Positions 1 through 6,701 of a stretch of DNA of 9,746 nt are shown in pieces. Within the stretch, counting starts at the first letter, position 1, and every line of letters starts with the position of its first letter. The notes below the pieces were generated by a model. It ran no database searches and was not told the origin of the DNA. It saw only the letters and a list, made by a program, of their open reading frames with translations. The translations under genes were made by a program, and so were the position numbers. This stretch comes from Gemmatimonadota bacterium (GTDB lineage Bacteria > GCA-2686955): positions 1 through 9,746 of the forward strand of contig NYZA01000266.1 of assembly GCA_002686955.1 (NCBI GenBank), read 5' to 3'.

Positions 1-2
1 CC

Positions 3-62
3 CCGTTTCGCTTTGTGCGAGGTGCAACCAGCACGCCTCCGCGCGAAACGGTGCGAAGCACC
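3..62. other. structured segment with nested inverted repeats
   Basis: Three inverted repeats sit together. An outer 9-bp pair (CCGTTTCGC at 3-11 with GCGAAACGG at 43-51) encloses an inner pair (GAGGTGC at 19-25 with GCACGCCTC at 31-39, using a two-base bulge). The outer arm is followed by a compact hairpin, GGTGC-GAA-GCACC, at 50-62. It lies just upstream of the broken gene at 109. It could be the 3' end of a structured RNA, a terminator of a gene left of the window, or chance in GC-rich DNA. No T-run follows, so a classical intrinsic terminator is not supported. One frame stays open across this stretch to about position 102, so the tail of a gene left of the window cannot be excluded. Confidence 0.3.
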
Positions 63-108
63 GCCAGGGCACGAATCTGCGCCGCCTCGCGACGAAGGTT
101 GGTGAGAA

Positions 109-611
109 ATGCGGGCTAGAGTCGGCGAAGAAATGGCTCCGCAATTTCGATGGGGACTCCTACTCGCCGTCCTGGTGTCCGCCACCGTGGGATCCGTCGC
201 GATTGTGGCCGGGGGCCCGAGTTTGCTGGAGTCCCAGGTTCTGTGCTCCGAAGTGAATGGCGCAGTGACCAGGGGCGCGCAGCCGGTGGTGGGCGCTGGA
301 ATTACGCGACGCTCTCATTGGGCCTCGACCGACGGATCCGATGTGGACACCACCGTGACGGACGGCGAAGGTCGTTTTTACTTGCCGCGAGTCACTGGCA
401 CATCGTTCATGGCCCGATGGCTCCCCATGAGCCTGTCATTACCCAGGCCATACTGATCGGTTTCGACGGCCGGCAGCATGAGGCGTGGCGGTTCACGAAG
501 CACAATTATTCCGCCGAGGGCGAATTGCAGCGCCCGATCAAGCTGGTTTGTGATCTGGACGCGGAACCTGAATTCCAGGGAGAAGTCTACGGCATATGTG
601 AGGCAGATTGA
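109..611 (+). pseudogene. DUF6795-like protein gene, frameshifted
   Basis: Two overlapping reading frames join into one sensible protein of about 167 residues. The first frame (from ATG 109) gives a hydrophobic N-terminal segment (GLLLAVLVSATVGSVAIVAG), then CSEVNGAVTRGAQPVVGAG and TTVTDGEGRFYLP. This is the pattern of a carboxypeptidase-regulatory/transthyretin-like beta-sandwich. The frame breaks after ARWLP, and the next frame resumes at once with HEPVITQAILIGFDG, EAWRFTKHNYSAEGEL and a C-terminal LVCDL-YGICEAD. That sequence resembles the DUF6795 family (from memory, no search run), which has no known function. The break is at the four-C run 423-426: one additional C restores a continuous frame (CTC CCC CAT GAG). 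GGTGAG precedes ATG 109 at a short spacing of 2; ATG 133 is an alternative start. The hydrophobic segment suggests export or membrane anchoring. The indel may be real decay or a sequencing/assembly error. Confidence 0.6.
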
Positions 612-834
612 GGGTCGCTCTCGACCCAGTCACTGGTCCGGCGCTACGAAGTCGACGCGCGAGAAGCGGGGCGATGCGCATGGGGCGGCGTGGGCTGAGT
701 TGGGAGTGGGGATCGCCGATCTGCCGGTCGGGACCGTGGATCGAACTCGAAGAGATGATAGCCCTGTGCGTTCACTCGACACAGGAGCAGAGAGTGAATC
801 ACGGCGGGAATGCGGCTGCAAGGACGCTGCTACC

Positions 835-931
835 ACCTGACGTTTCGATATAAGCGTGAGATCCTCGGGAGGACCGCGCACTGGCGGGCGGAGAGCCGTC
901 GTTCCTGGCCAGGCAAGCCCCCAGCGGCTCC
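835..931 (+). repeat. ~95-bp dispersed repeat, copy A
   Basis: This segment matches 6702-6794 in the same orientation, 5.9 kb away. The core is identical over 24 bp (868-891 with 6733-6756; it contains ACCGCGCACTGGCGGG). On the left, CGTTTCGA-Y-ATA is shared (841-852 with 6710-6721). On the right, a diverged block ends in CGGCTCC in both copies. Small indels separate the blocks. Both copies lie in non-coding DNA. It is probably a short interspersed repeat of this genome, or the conserved end of a decayed mobile element. I see no protein product. Confidence 0.6.
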
Positions 932-1137
932 TCTCGGGGCGAACTTCCCGCCCTGCGTGCCCGCGAGGCGACACTGACCAGCGCGCCCCTCTCCGCGCCG
1001 GGACCCGAATCTCCGCGTCCGCGGCAAGCTCGCGTGAGTGATGGCTGAGCGACTTCGCGGATCGATGCGATGCGCTGGCGACGCCATAAGTCGTTACACC
1101 GTAATGAGATAAAGCCTATTGTACTTTTGCCAGCTTT

Positions 1138-1368
1138 GTGATAGGCGTGGGTGTACCCAAGCGAAGTGCCCGCCAGGAAGAGCTCCCGACCCGATCCGGA
1201 TGTGATCGGGTTGCGGACTCATTGACGTGGCAGTGCGCGGCTCGCGATGTGCTCGCGGGTGCCGAGCCGGACGCGTGTCGGGAATTCCTGCCCCTGGTGG
1301 ACGAGCGGGGCTGCGTGTACGACTGGGTGCCGTGGCCGGATGCAGCGGAGTTGGGCTCTTTTGAATAA
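1138..1368 (+). CDS. doubtful small ORF or gene remnant
   Basis: A 76-codon frame begins with GTG just after the AT-rich patch and ends at TAA 1366-1368. Its second half (QCAARDVLAGAEPDACREF, then FLPLVDERGCVYDWVPWPD) has a more protein-like composition than neighbouring shadow frames, with acidic and hydrophobic alternation and few arginine/proline runs. I do not recognise a family. There is no good ribosome-binding site before the GTG, and it stands alone. It may be the C-terminal remnant of a decayed gene, or chance. Similarity to a full-length protein family would be needed to call it real. Confidence 0.2.
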   Translation: MIGVGVPKRSARQEELPTRSGCDRVADSLTWQCAARDVLAGAEPDACREFLPLVDERGCVYDWVPWPDAAELGSFE

Positions 1369-1641
1369 ACACCCCGGGACCGCGGGCGACCCTCTTCGCC
1401 GGACCTCCCCAAAAAAAAGCGAAAACTTGACCAAGTTGGTGGACTCGTTACCGGATCGGGCTTAAGCTTCTCATCGAAAGGGCTTCGGAAGGGACCTCCC
1501 TCCTGGGCTGCAGGGCAGGATCCAAAGTACCAACATTGGGGAACAGCACGTTCGAATGGAGCCACTCTTGAGTGCTCGGCGAGACGTCGAGCTCCCCCCG
1601 CGTGCGCCAAGGCTTCGGTCGTTCTCCGTCTTGGCTTGCAC

Positions 1642-1647
1642 AAGGAG
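1642..1647 (+). promoter_or_regulatory. ribosome-binding site for the secreted orphan protein
   Basis: AAGGAG lies six bases before ATG 1654. It fixes the start there rather than at the in-frame TTG at 1636, because the TTG start would place the Shine-Dalgarno sequence inside the coding region and add residues before an otherwise textbook signal peptide. Confidence 0.8.
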
Positions 1648-1653
1648 TTTTCG

Positions 1654-2136
1654 ATGAAGACTGTCCTATCGACTCTTTCCGCTCTGCTGCTCGTCTCCAC
1701 CACCGCTTTTGCCTCCGTCGGGGGTTCCGGCATGGCGGCCGTCACCGATGAGGCGCTGGTCGAGTTCAGCGTCGACGGCCTCACGGCGGCCGGCTTCGAT
1801 GTAATCGATATGGAGTACTACTACGAGGGCCCGACCCTGAACGCCGCCCTCTGCATGGTGGACCAGTACGGCGGGCAGTGGCATCTGATCGTCGGCGGCG
1901 GTAGCATCTCTGGCCACCGCGACATGATCGCCGACTGCGATTGGGCCCTCGACGGCTACCACAACGGCCTCAATTTCCACATCGATCTGAGCCTGATCTC
2001 GGGCAGTTCGTGCTGCACCTCGGGCTATACCGACGGGACCGCCGCGCGCAACCCGTGGACAGCCAACGGCAACACCTACTGGACCGGCAACTGCGACAGT
2101 GGCCCCTGGCCCTACGACTGGGTGCAATGCCCGTAG
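1654..2136 (+). CDS. small secreted cysteine-containing protein, unknown family
   Basis: A 160-residue protein with a classical Sec signal peptide: MK, a hydrophobic core (VLSTLSALLLVSTT) and AFA at 18-20, with predicted cleavage after residue 20. The mature ~140 residues contain six cysteines (67, 95, 120, 121, 147, 159), including an adjacent CC pair. This even number is compatible with disulfide bonds in the periplasm or outside the cell. The C-terminal third is rich in Trp, Tyr, Asn and Gly (NPWTANGNTYWTGNCDSG, then PWPYDWVQCP), and a glycine-rich turn (LIVGGGSISGH) lies mid-protein. I recognise no domain or catalytic motif. It is monocistronic: AAGGAG is upstream and an intrinsic terminator starts 44 bases after the stop. 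The signal peptide, ribosome-binding site and terminator make the gene itself convincing; the function is unknown. Confidence 0.8.
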   Translation: MKTVLSTLSALLLVSTTAFASVGGSGMAAVTDEALVEFSVDGLTAAGFDVIDMEYYYEGPTLNAALCMVDQYGGQWHLIVGGGSISGHRDMIADCDWALDGYHNGLNFHIDLSLISGSSCCTSGYTDGTAARNPWTANGNTYWTGNCDSGPWPYDWVQCP

Positions 2137-2180
2137 TCTCCCAATGACCCGGCCGACCCTCGGCGGCCGGCGGAACAAAG

Positions 2181-2216
2181 AGAAGGGCGCGTTTCCCGCT
2201 GGAGACGCGCCCTTCT
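2181..2216 (+). terminator. intrinsic terminator after the secreted orphan
   Basis: A perfect 12-bp stem, AGAAGGGCGCGT (2181-2192) with ACGCGCCCTTCT (2205-2216). The 12-base interior (2193-2204) can pair further to leave a CGCT tetraloop. The following bases (GATTGTTGGATCTTGG) are only moderately T-rich. A second GC-rich hairpin, CCGGCCG (2149-2155) with CGGCCGG (2164-2170), lies just before it. Together they form a strong stop between this gene and the converging minus-strand operon. Confidence 0.75.
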
Positions 2217-2552
2217 GATTGTTGGATCTTGGTGGTCTTTGTCGAAGCCTCCTGCCATGCCTCTTGGGGTCGGCGAAGAAACAACTCCCGTGTTTGCATC
2301 CCATCTGCACCGCACCTCCCGCCGATCGGGGCGTTCCGAATCCTCGGAAAACCCGACTATTCCGCGATTGCGTCAGAAGGAAGCGACATAGAAAGCGCCA
2401 CAGGTGCCGAGCGAACCCCAAAAAAGATCGAAGGGCTCCGGGGCGCTGGCATCGCCGCCGTTGTCGACGCTCTGATCGGTTCGAAACTCGAAGCCCTTGT
2501 TAGTGGGCGTCGATCCGCCGATTCTCACTCAGCTCGATCTCCATCGTCCGCG
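2217..2552. other. gene-free stretch between convergent genes
   Basis: These 336 bases separate the terminator of the plus-strand secreted gene from the 3' end of the minus-strand operon. No convincing gene is present on either strand; the open frames here are arginine-rich shadows. An A6 run in plus orientation (T6 for the minus strand, near 2420-2425) could assist termination of the minus-strand operon, but I cannot find a strong hairpin directly before it. Confidence 0.45.
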
Positions 2553-3530
2553 TCAAGCGCCACTCCAGAAGTCGCTCAACCGATCCAGCGCTCCCTTGAG
2601 CCCCTCGTGTACCACGGCGACGTCGGCGGGATCCCATTCGCCGCGCTCTTCCCGAATGAAGGTCGTCTTGTCGACACGGTTGTCGAAGCGCCCGACCGGA
2701 ATCTGATAGGTCATGCCGCCGGCGGCGATATCGATCGCTCCCTCTCGCGTCGCGTTCGCCTCGAGCCACTCCAGATCGTCGCAGCCGTACTCACCGAGCA
2801 TCACACTCATAGGCACACCGTGGTGCAAGATCGATCCCGGATCGTTCGGGTCGGTCCGCGCGTCGTTCTTGCGCCGCGATTCCTCGGGTGTCACCCAGAT
2901 GTAGAGGATCGAGGCGTTTTCGAGAATCGCGGGCGAGAGCTGCGCGACCGAGTAGAGGTAGCCGTGTGGTGGAGGCAGCGGCATATCGGATCCGTCGGGC
3001 CCGCCGCGCGCGAACTCGATCACGACGGTCTTCCCCTCGAGGCTCTCGGGCAAGGCATTGTTCTGCTCGCTGTAGAGATCGCGCACTTCAGTCTCGAGAG
3101 CCGTCGCGATCGCCGCGCGTGTATCTGGGTCGAAGCTCGCGACGCGAGCCTCGATCCCGACCTTCGCCCCGGAAGCATCGAGCCGATCGAAGAAATGCTC
3201 CGCCGCGCCTTCGAGCGGAACCGTCCTTCGCGAGACGAGGTTCTCATAGTCTCCATTGATCAGCTCGATCAGAGTCCCCCAGTCCCTCTTGTCGGTAAAT
3301 GTGTCGTTTCCAGACACGTAGAAACGACGCGCTTTCCCGAGCGACTCGAGCTCTTCGTCGATCCGCCGCATCAGATGCACGTAGGGGAAGTCGTCGAGCT
3401 GCACCGTTTCGCCCATATGAAAATCGCGCGCGCACTCTTCGGGCGAAAGCTGGGCGAGGTAGCGACGGACTTCGGACTTGCCCGATGCGGGCAGAGCGAG
3501 CAGTAGAACGGTCTTCAGTGTTTCAGGCAT
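2553..3530 (-). CDS. P-loop NTPase, kinase-like protein
   Basis: A 325-residue cytoplasmic protein. Residues 12-19 (ALPASGKS) form a Walker A nucleotide-binding loop directly after a hydrophobic beta strand, as in adenylate-kinase-like P-loop kinases. A second hydrophobic strand ending in an acidic residue (TVVIEF, 168-173) is a plausible Walker B equivalent. The segment WVTPEESRRKNDAR (212-225), followed by SILHHGVP, resembles the arginine-containing lid of small-molecule kinases. The substrate cannot be read from sequence and I do not know a family name. It is the last gene of a minus-strand operon, 15 bases after the OPA transporter stop, with a purine-rich GAGAGAG ribosome-binding site before ATG 3530. 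A role in phosphorylating or handling a transported compound is inference from this neighbourhood only. Confidence 0.75.
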   Translation of the reverse strand: MPETLKTVLLLALPASGKSEVRRYLAQLSPEECARDFHMGETVQLDDFPYVHLMRRIDEELESLGKARRFYVSGNDTFTDKRDWGTLIELINGDYENLVSRRTVPLEGAAEHFFDRLDASGAKVGIEARVASFDPDTRAAIATALETEVRDLYSEQNNALPESLEGKTVVIEFARGGPDGSDMPLPPPHGYLYSVAQLSPAILENASILYIWVTPEESRRKNDARTDPNDPGSILHHGVPMSVMLGEYGCDDLEWLEANATREGAIDIAAGGMTYQIPVGRFDNRVDKTTFIREERGEWDPADVAVVHEGLKGALDRLSDFWSGA

Positions 3531-3545
3531 GATTCTCTCTCAGTT

Positions 3546-4997
3546 TCAAGTTGAGGCCGGGGTCTTCTTCGGCTGCGGTTTGGCATGCCAGACCCGGTAA
3601 GCGAGCAAAGTGCCGATCAACGCGAGCGGGATCATGGCGATCGGCCAGGGGCGCCAGTTCGCGGGATCCGTGGCGGGTCCGATGATCTCGCCCGAGGCGT
3701 CGAGCTGCTCCTTCGGCAGAACGATCGCATAGGTGAACGACATCACGGCGGTGCCGAGATAGACGAATCCGTCGATGATGCCAACGGCGATTCCGACGTT
3801 CTTCCGTCCACCGAAGTCCATGCTCGCCGTGCCCGAGAGCATACCGTGGACCCCGATCACCGCCATCGACATCAAGATCACCAGAAACCCAACAGCCGGG
3901 GTCTGGTACGTGAATGTCAGAACGACCGCGCCGATCAGCATCACTACATAGAGCAGCATCGCCACCGGGCCGCGCCGCGACTGGAAGACATGATCGGAGA
4001 TGACCCCGGCGACTACTCCACCCAAGATCCCGGCGCAGCAGAGAAGCAGGCCCCAATTCTCGTAGATGAAGCTCGATTCGAGCCCGAGCATCACATCGGT
4101 CTGCTTCGCGAAGGTCCGATACCACTGCATGATCGCCTGTCGCAAGAAGCCGGAGCAGAACTCGACGCCGGCGATCGTCATGATGATCGGGTTGCGAAGC
4201 ATCAGTTTGAAAACCTGCAGCGCGCTCAGCTGCGGCCCTTCGTCGCCCGACGAGGCGTCGGCCGTGTCGAAGTCGCGCTGCCCCGCTTCACCCGGAGTGT
4301 TGCGCACGATGAAGACATCGAGCGTGAAGAAGAGGACCAGAAGCACGGCCGGCACCAGGAACACCCATTCGAGCCCGAAGGTGTTCAGGATCGAGTAGCC
4401 CCAGTCGAAGGCGAAGTAGATCCCCAGAGAGATCAGAATCCCGAAGATCGCGCCGAAGACACCCCGCTCCCGCACATGAAACCAGGCCGCGTTCACCTTG
4501 ACGATCGCGACCGCGCCGAAGCTCTGGAAATACATGTTCACGGCGTAAAGCACCGAGAAGACGACGACGAAATTCGTCGCGATGTAGTGGTATCCCGGTC
4601 CCTGACGGAGGAGCGAAAGAGACGCCAACCCCATCAGCAGGTTCATCAACGCCGCCCCCGCCGAGCCGCAGAGGATCGAGAAACGCCCTCCCAGACGATC
4701 GGTCAGGGGCCCGTTGATGAGGAAGGAGAAACCGTAGACCACCGTCCCCACGCCGAAGATGAAGCCGAAGGCGTCGTTCCCCATGAGGGCTCCGCCGTCC
4801 AACCCCCCCATCTCTTCAAAGGCGAATTTGCTCACCTTCAGGTTGTAGCGGCCCATATAGAGGAAGGCGTAGGTGAGACCGAGCGGCAGCCAGTTCATCA
4901 CCCGCCGCCGGCGGAACTCGTCGCTATGCCCCACCTCGATCTTCGGCAGGCGAATGATCACGAAGGCCACGACGGCCAGAAGAATCAGAATCGCCAC
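3546..4997 (-). CDS. MFS transporter, organophosphate:phosphate antiporter (OPA/GlpT-UhpC-like)
   Basis: A 483-residue polytopic inner-membrane protein with about 12 to 13 hydrophobic segments. After an N-terminal helix (AILILLAVVAFVII) and a basic loop, MGRYNLKVSK (48-57) in the first core helix resembles the OPA-family motif. NGPLTDRLGGR (95-105) is the MFS loop 2-3 signature, repeated in degenerate form as GVISDHVFQSRRG (331-343) in the second half. AAWFHVRERG (170-179) matches the W-x(4)-ERG segment typical of GlpT/UhpC proteins, and GGRKNVGIAVGIIDGFVYLG (396-415) matches the late-helix region. Known members exchange glycerol-3-phosphate or sugar phosphates for phosphate; the substrate here is unknown. 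The start is GTG 4997 with GAAAGG about ten bases upstream. It lies 68 bases after clpP and 15 bases before the kinase-like gene. The extra N-terminal helix is unusual for the family. Confidence 0.85.
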   Translation of the reverse strand: MAILILLAVVAFVIIRLPKIEVGHSDEFRRRRVMNWLPLGLTYAFLYMGRYNLKVSKFAFEEMGGLDGGALMGNDAFGFIFGVGTVVYGFSFLINGPLTDRLGGRFSILCGSAGAALMNLLMGLASLSLLRQGPGYHYIATNFVVVFSVLYAVNMYFQSFGAVAIVKVNAAWFHVRERGVFGAIFGILISLGIYFAFDWGYSILNTFGLEWVFLVPAVLLVLFFTLDVFIVRNTPGEAGQRDFDTADASSGDEGPQLSALQVFKLMLRNPIIMTIAGVEFCSGFLRQAIMQWYRTFAKQTDVMLGLESSFIYENWGLLLCCAGILGGVVAGVISDHVFQSRRGPVAMLLYVVMLIGAVVLTFTYQTPAVGFLVILMSMAVIGVHGMLSGTASMDFGGRKNVGIAVGIIDGFVYLGTAVMSFTYAIVLPKEQLDASGEIIGPATDPANWRPWPIAMIPLALIGTLLAYRVWHAKPQPKKTPAST

Positions 4998-5065
4998 GGT
5001 TTGCGACCTTTCGTTACAGGAGACACTTTCGTCGGGCTACCCCGCGGATCGAGCTTCGGTCGGTT

Positions 5066-5656
5066 TCAACTTTCGCGCCCGACGACGTAGTCGAGCAGGC
5101 CGTATCCTTTGGCCTCTTCCGAGGTCATGAAGTTGTCGCGATCGGTGTCCTTCTCGATCTGCTCGACCTTTGCCCCGGTGTGTCGCGACAAGATTTCGTT
5201 CAACTCGCCGCGAACCCGTAGCATCTCCTCGGCCTGAATCTCCAGGTCGGAGGTGGGCGCATACATCCGCCCCGAAATCAGCGGCTGATGGATCATGATC
5301 CGCGCGTGCTCCCAAGCTCCCCGCAAGCCGGGCGCCCCGCAGGTGAGCAGAACCGCACCCATCGAGGCCGCCTGCCCGGTGCAGATCGTCCGAACCGGCG
5401 CCTCGATCATCTGGATCGCATCGTAGACAGCCAGCCCGGCCGAAATCACTCCACCGGGAGAGTTGATGTAGAAGGTGATCTCCTTCTTCGCATCGGCTTC
5501 AGTCAGATACATCAGCTCTTTGACGAGCTTTTCGGACGATTCGTCCGTCACGGCGCCCCAGAGGAAGATCTTCCTCGCTTCGAGGAACTGGCGGCGCATC
5601 TCGTTGTCCGCGAGGGTTCGGGCGAACTCTTCGATCTCGCTGGCGATTCTGGGCAT
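5066..5656 (-). CDS. clpP: ATP-dependent Clp protease proteolytic subunit
   Basis: A 196-residue serine protease subunit that forms the tetradecameric cytoplasmic barrel fed by a Clp ATPase (ClpX/ClpA). Hallmarks: YINSPGG (63-69, strand and oxyanion region), GQAASMGA with catalytic Ser98, RIMIHQP with catalytic His123, and the acidic DTDRDNF segment (170-176) carrying the catalytic Asp. The C-terminus EEAKGYGLLDYVV is standard. Length is normal, and the start ATG 5656 has AGAAAGG upstream. One local oddity is GLRGAWEHA before the His motif, where typical ClpP has a KR-x-LPNS-like sequence. No clpX or tig gene is adjacent; an OPA transporter and a P-loop kinase-like gene follow on the same strand. 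This may be a secondary clpP copy (inference). Its upstream neighbour is the divergent mntA-hepT locus; I see no consensus promoter in the 182-bp divergent gap. Confidence 0.92.
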   Translation of the reverse strand: MPRIASEIEEFARTLADNEMRRQFLEARKIFLWGAVTDESSEKLVKELMYLTEADAKKEITFYINSPGGVISAGLAVYDAIQMIEAPVRTICTGQAASMGAVLLTCGAPGLRGAWEHARIMIHQPLISGRMYAPTSDLEIQAEEMLRVRGELNEILSRHTGAKVEQIEKDTDRDNFMTSEEAKGYGLLDYVVGRES

Positions 5657-5838
5657 CTCGGGCCTTTCTAGTCATGGGTCGGGGCGGTCGACTGAATTCG
5701 TGGCGGGATGATACACCAAGGCTTCGTGCCGGTTCTTCCGCGGTCTTCCCAGCGTGCCCGTTGCCTCGGATCGGGTGGTGCTGGAGCAGTTCCCTTGGGG
5801 ACTTCTCATGGGAGTGGCCAACGTGCGAATCCCCCGGC

Positions 5839-6241
5839 ATGGATCGCGCAGGCAATCACCCGATCGCGGATATGCGTGCCGCCGCCGCCCGTGCGCCGGG
5901 TTGTGAGCTGCTCTTGCTCTTCGGCTCCCGAGGCAGAGGGAGCTCTCGTGCCGCATCCGACTGGGATTTCGGATATCTATCCTAACGAGGGCTTCGATCC
6001 GCTGGCTCTCGCGGCCGATCTGTCAAAGGTGCTCCGAACCGACCGGATCGATCTTGCGGACCTCCGCCGGGCCGGCCCGCTCCTCCGCTTTCACGCCGCC
6101 CGCGACGGGATCGAGATCTTCTCTCGATCTTCCGAAGTGACGGCGGAATTCCGGATCGCCGCCGCGACCTTCTGGTGCGATGCCGGTCCGATCATCGACC
6201 GAGCCTACGAGGCGGTCCTCGATTCACTGGGAGACCCATGA
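5839..6241 (+). pseudogene. mntA: MntA-type nucleotidyltransferase antitoxin, frameshifted
   Basis: The first 48 codons from ATG 5839 encode an MNT-fold protein: CELLLLFGS, then the nucleotidyltransferase signature GSX10DXD (Gly29-Ser30, Asp41-Trp-Asp43) and FGYLS, then a TAA stop at 5983-5985. The next frame continues directly with NEGFDPLALAADL, TDRIDLADLRRAGPLLRFHA and ends at TGA 6241. Dropping one T at about 5983 (TCC-AAC) gives one 133-residue protein, the normal size of MntA. MntA antitoxins neutralise HepT by transferring AMP to a tyrosine in the HEPN toxin (established for the family). Here the break removes the C-terminal two thirds, including the third acidic-residue region of the fold. 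The distal frame overlaps hepT by ATGA, the standard arrangement. A longer first frame from ATG 5674 is open, but its extra N-terminus is not family-like. A sequencing error is possible. Confidence 0.8.
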
Positions 6242-6672
6242 GCCTCGACCGCCAAGTACTCGCCGAACGGGCCATCGCCGTGGAGCGACACCTGGAGCGC
6301 GTGCGGCTCCACCTCCCCGAGGCACCGGAGCGCCTCGCCGCCGGCATGCTCGAGTCCGACGCGGTGATCCTCCATATGTGGCAGGCGACGCAGATCGTGA
6401 TCGACCTCGCCATGGCGGCTTGCGTGCGTCTCGGCGCCGGAACTCCTTCGAGCTACGGCGAGGCCTTTCGCGGACTGGGCGACGCGGGGCATCTCCGCCC
6501 GGAGCTCGCCGACCGTCTCGCCAAGGCGGCCGGGTTTCGCAAACTGATCGTGCACAATTACGAAGATCTCGATTTGGCGCGCGTCGAATATGCCGCGCGT
6601 AAGGGCCCCGCCGATCTGCGTGCTTTTCTCGCGGCGATTCGGGATGCGAGTCGGCGGGAGGACCGGGGCTGA
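6238..6672 (+). CDS. hepT: HepT-type HEPN ribonuclease toxin
   Basis: A 144-residue, largely helical HEPN/DUF86-like protein. The ribonuclease motif RX4HXY is intact near the end: Arg101, KLIV, His106, Asn, Tyr108 (context GFRKLIVHNYEDLD). An acidic ESDAVILHMWQATQIVIDLA helix (39-58) and a SSYGEAFRGLGDAG loop (71-84) fit family members. HepT cleaves RNA (a tRNA in studied systems) and is silenced when MntA adenylylates the motif tyrosine (family knowledge). It starts inside the mntA stop (ATGA overlap at 6238-6241), indicating translational coupling. With mntA frameshifted, coupled translation and neutralisation should both be impaired, so either the toxin is weak or silent, or the frameshift is not real. 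A repeat-rich non-coding island begins about 30 bases after the stop. Confidence 0.85.
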   Translation: MSLDRQVLAERAIAVERHLERVRLHLPEAPERLAAGMLESDAVILHMWQATQIVIDLAMAACVRLGAGTPSSYGEAFRGLGDAGHLRPELADRLAKAAGFRKLIVHNYEDLDLARVEYAARKGPADLRAFLAAIRDASRREDRG

Positions 6673-6701
6673 GCTATCGGTCGGCGGAGCTCCTCGTACG
6701 A

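Larger units (their letters stand above)
612..1653. other. gene-poor intergenic stretch
   Basis: About 1 kb with no gene I can support with confidence. It contains one copy of the dispersed ~95-bp repeat (835-931), a comparatively AT-rich patch (about 1085-1138) in otherwise GC-rich DNA, a weak possible gene remnant (1138-1368), an A8 run at 1411-1418 and a short operator-like palindrome, AACTTG-AC-CAAGTT, at 1424-1437. Open frames on both strands are short, overlap each other and have R/P/S/G-rich compositions typical of non-coding GC-rich DNA. I see no consensus sigma-70 promoter for the gene starting at 1654. Confidence 0.5.

Noticed and set aside
2-255. Open frame crossing the left edge in the second plus frame
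   Set aside because: It overlaps the better-supported DUF6795-like frame and has no recognisable domain. It could be the tail of a gene to the left, but this cannot be shown.
725-760. tRNA T-arm-like string near GTGGATCGAACTC
   Set aside because: No matching acceptor stem, anticodon arm or D arm can be assembled around it.
1666-2421. 251-codon minus-strand frame opposite the secreted orphan
   Set aside because: It runs through the intrinsic terminator and has low-complexity Val/Ala/Gly/Arg composition; the plus strand has the signal peptide and ribosome-binding site.
2229-3506. 425-codon open frame on the plus strand opposite the P-loop kinase-like gene
   Set aside because: It mirrors the kinase gene on the opposite strand and has an R/H/E-biased composition without domain features. 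The minus-strand frame has the Walker A motif and correct operon spacing.
3585-5090. 501-codon open frame on the plus strand opposite the OPA antiporter
   Set aside because: The composition is dominated by Asp, Arg, His and Glu, as expected for the antisense of a hydrophobic membrane protein in GC-rich DNA. The minus strand encodes a clear MFS protein.
5674-5838. Upstream ATG start at 5674 for the antitoxin gene
   Set aside because: The added 55 residues are Trp/Ser/Arg-rich and not family-like; starting at ATG 5839 gives a normal-length MntA after frame correction.
5974-5990. Programmed frameshift in mntA similar to the prfB type
   Set aside because: The CTA TCC TAA C context has a stop in the right place, but the P-site tRNA would not re-pair well after slipping, and there is no upstream Shine-Dalgarno-like stimulator. 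It is kept only as a remote possibility.
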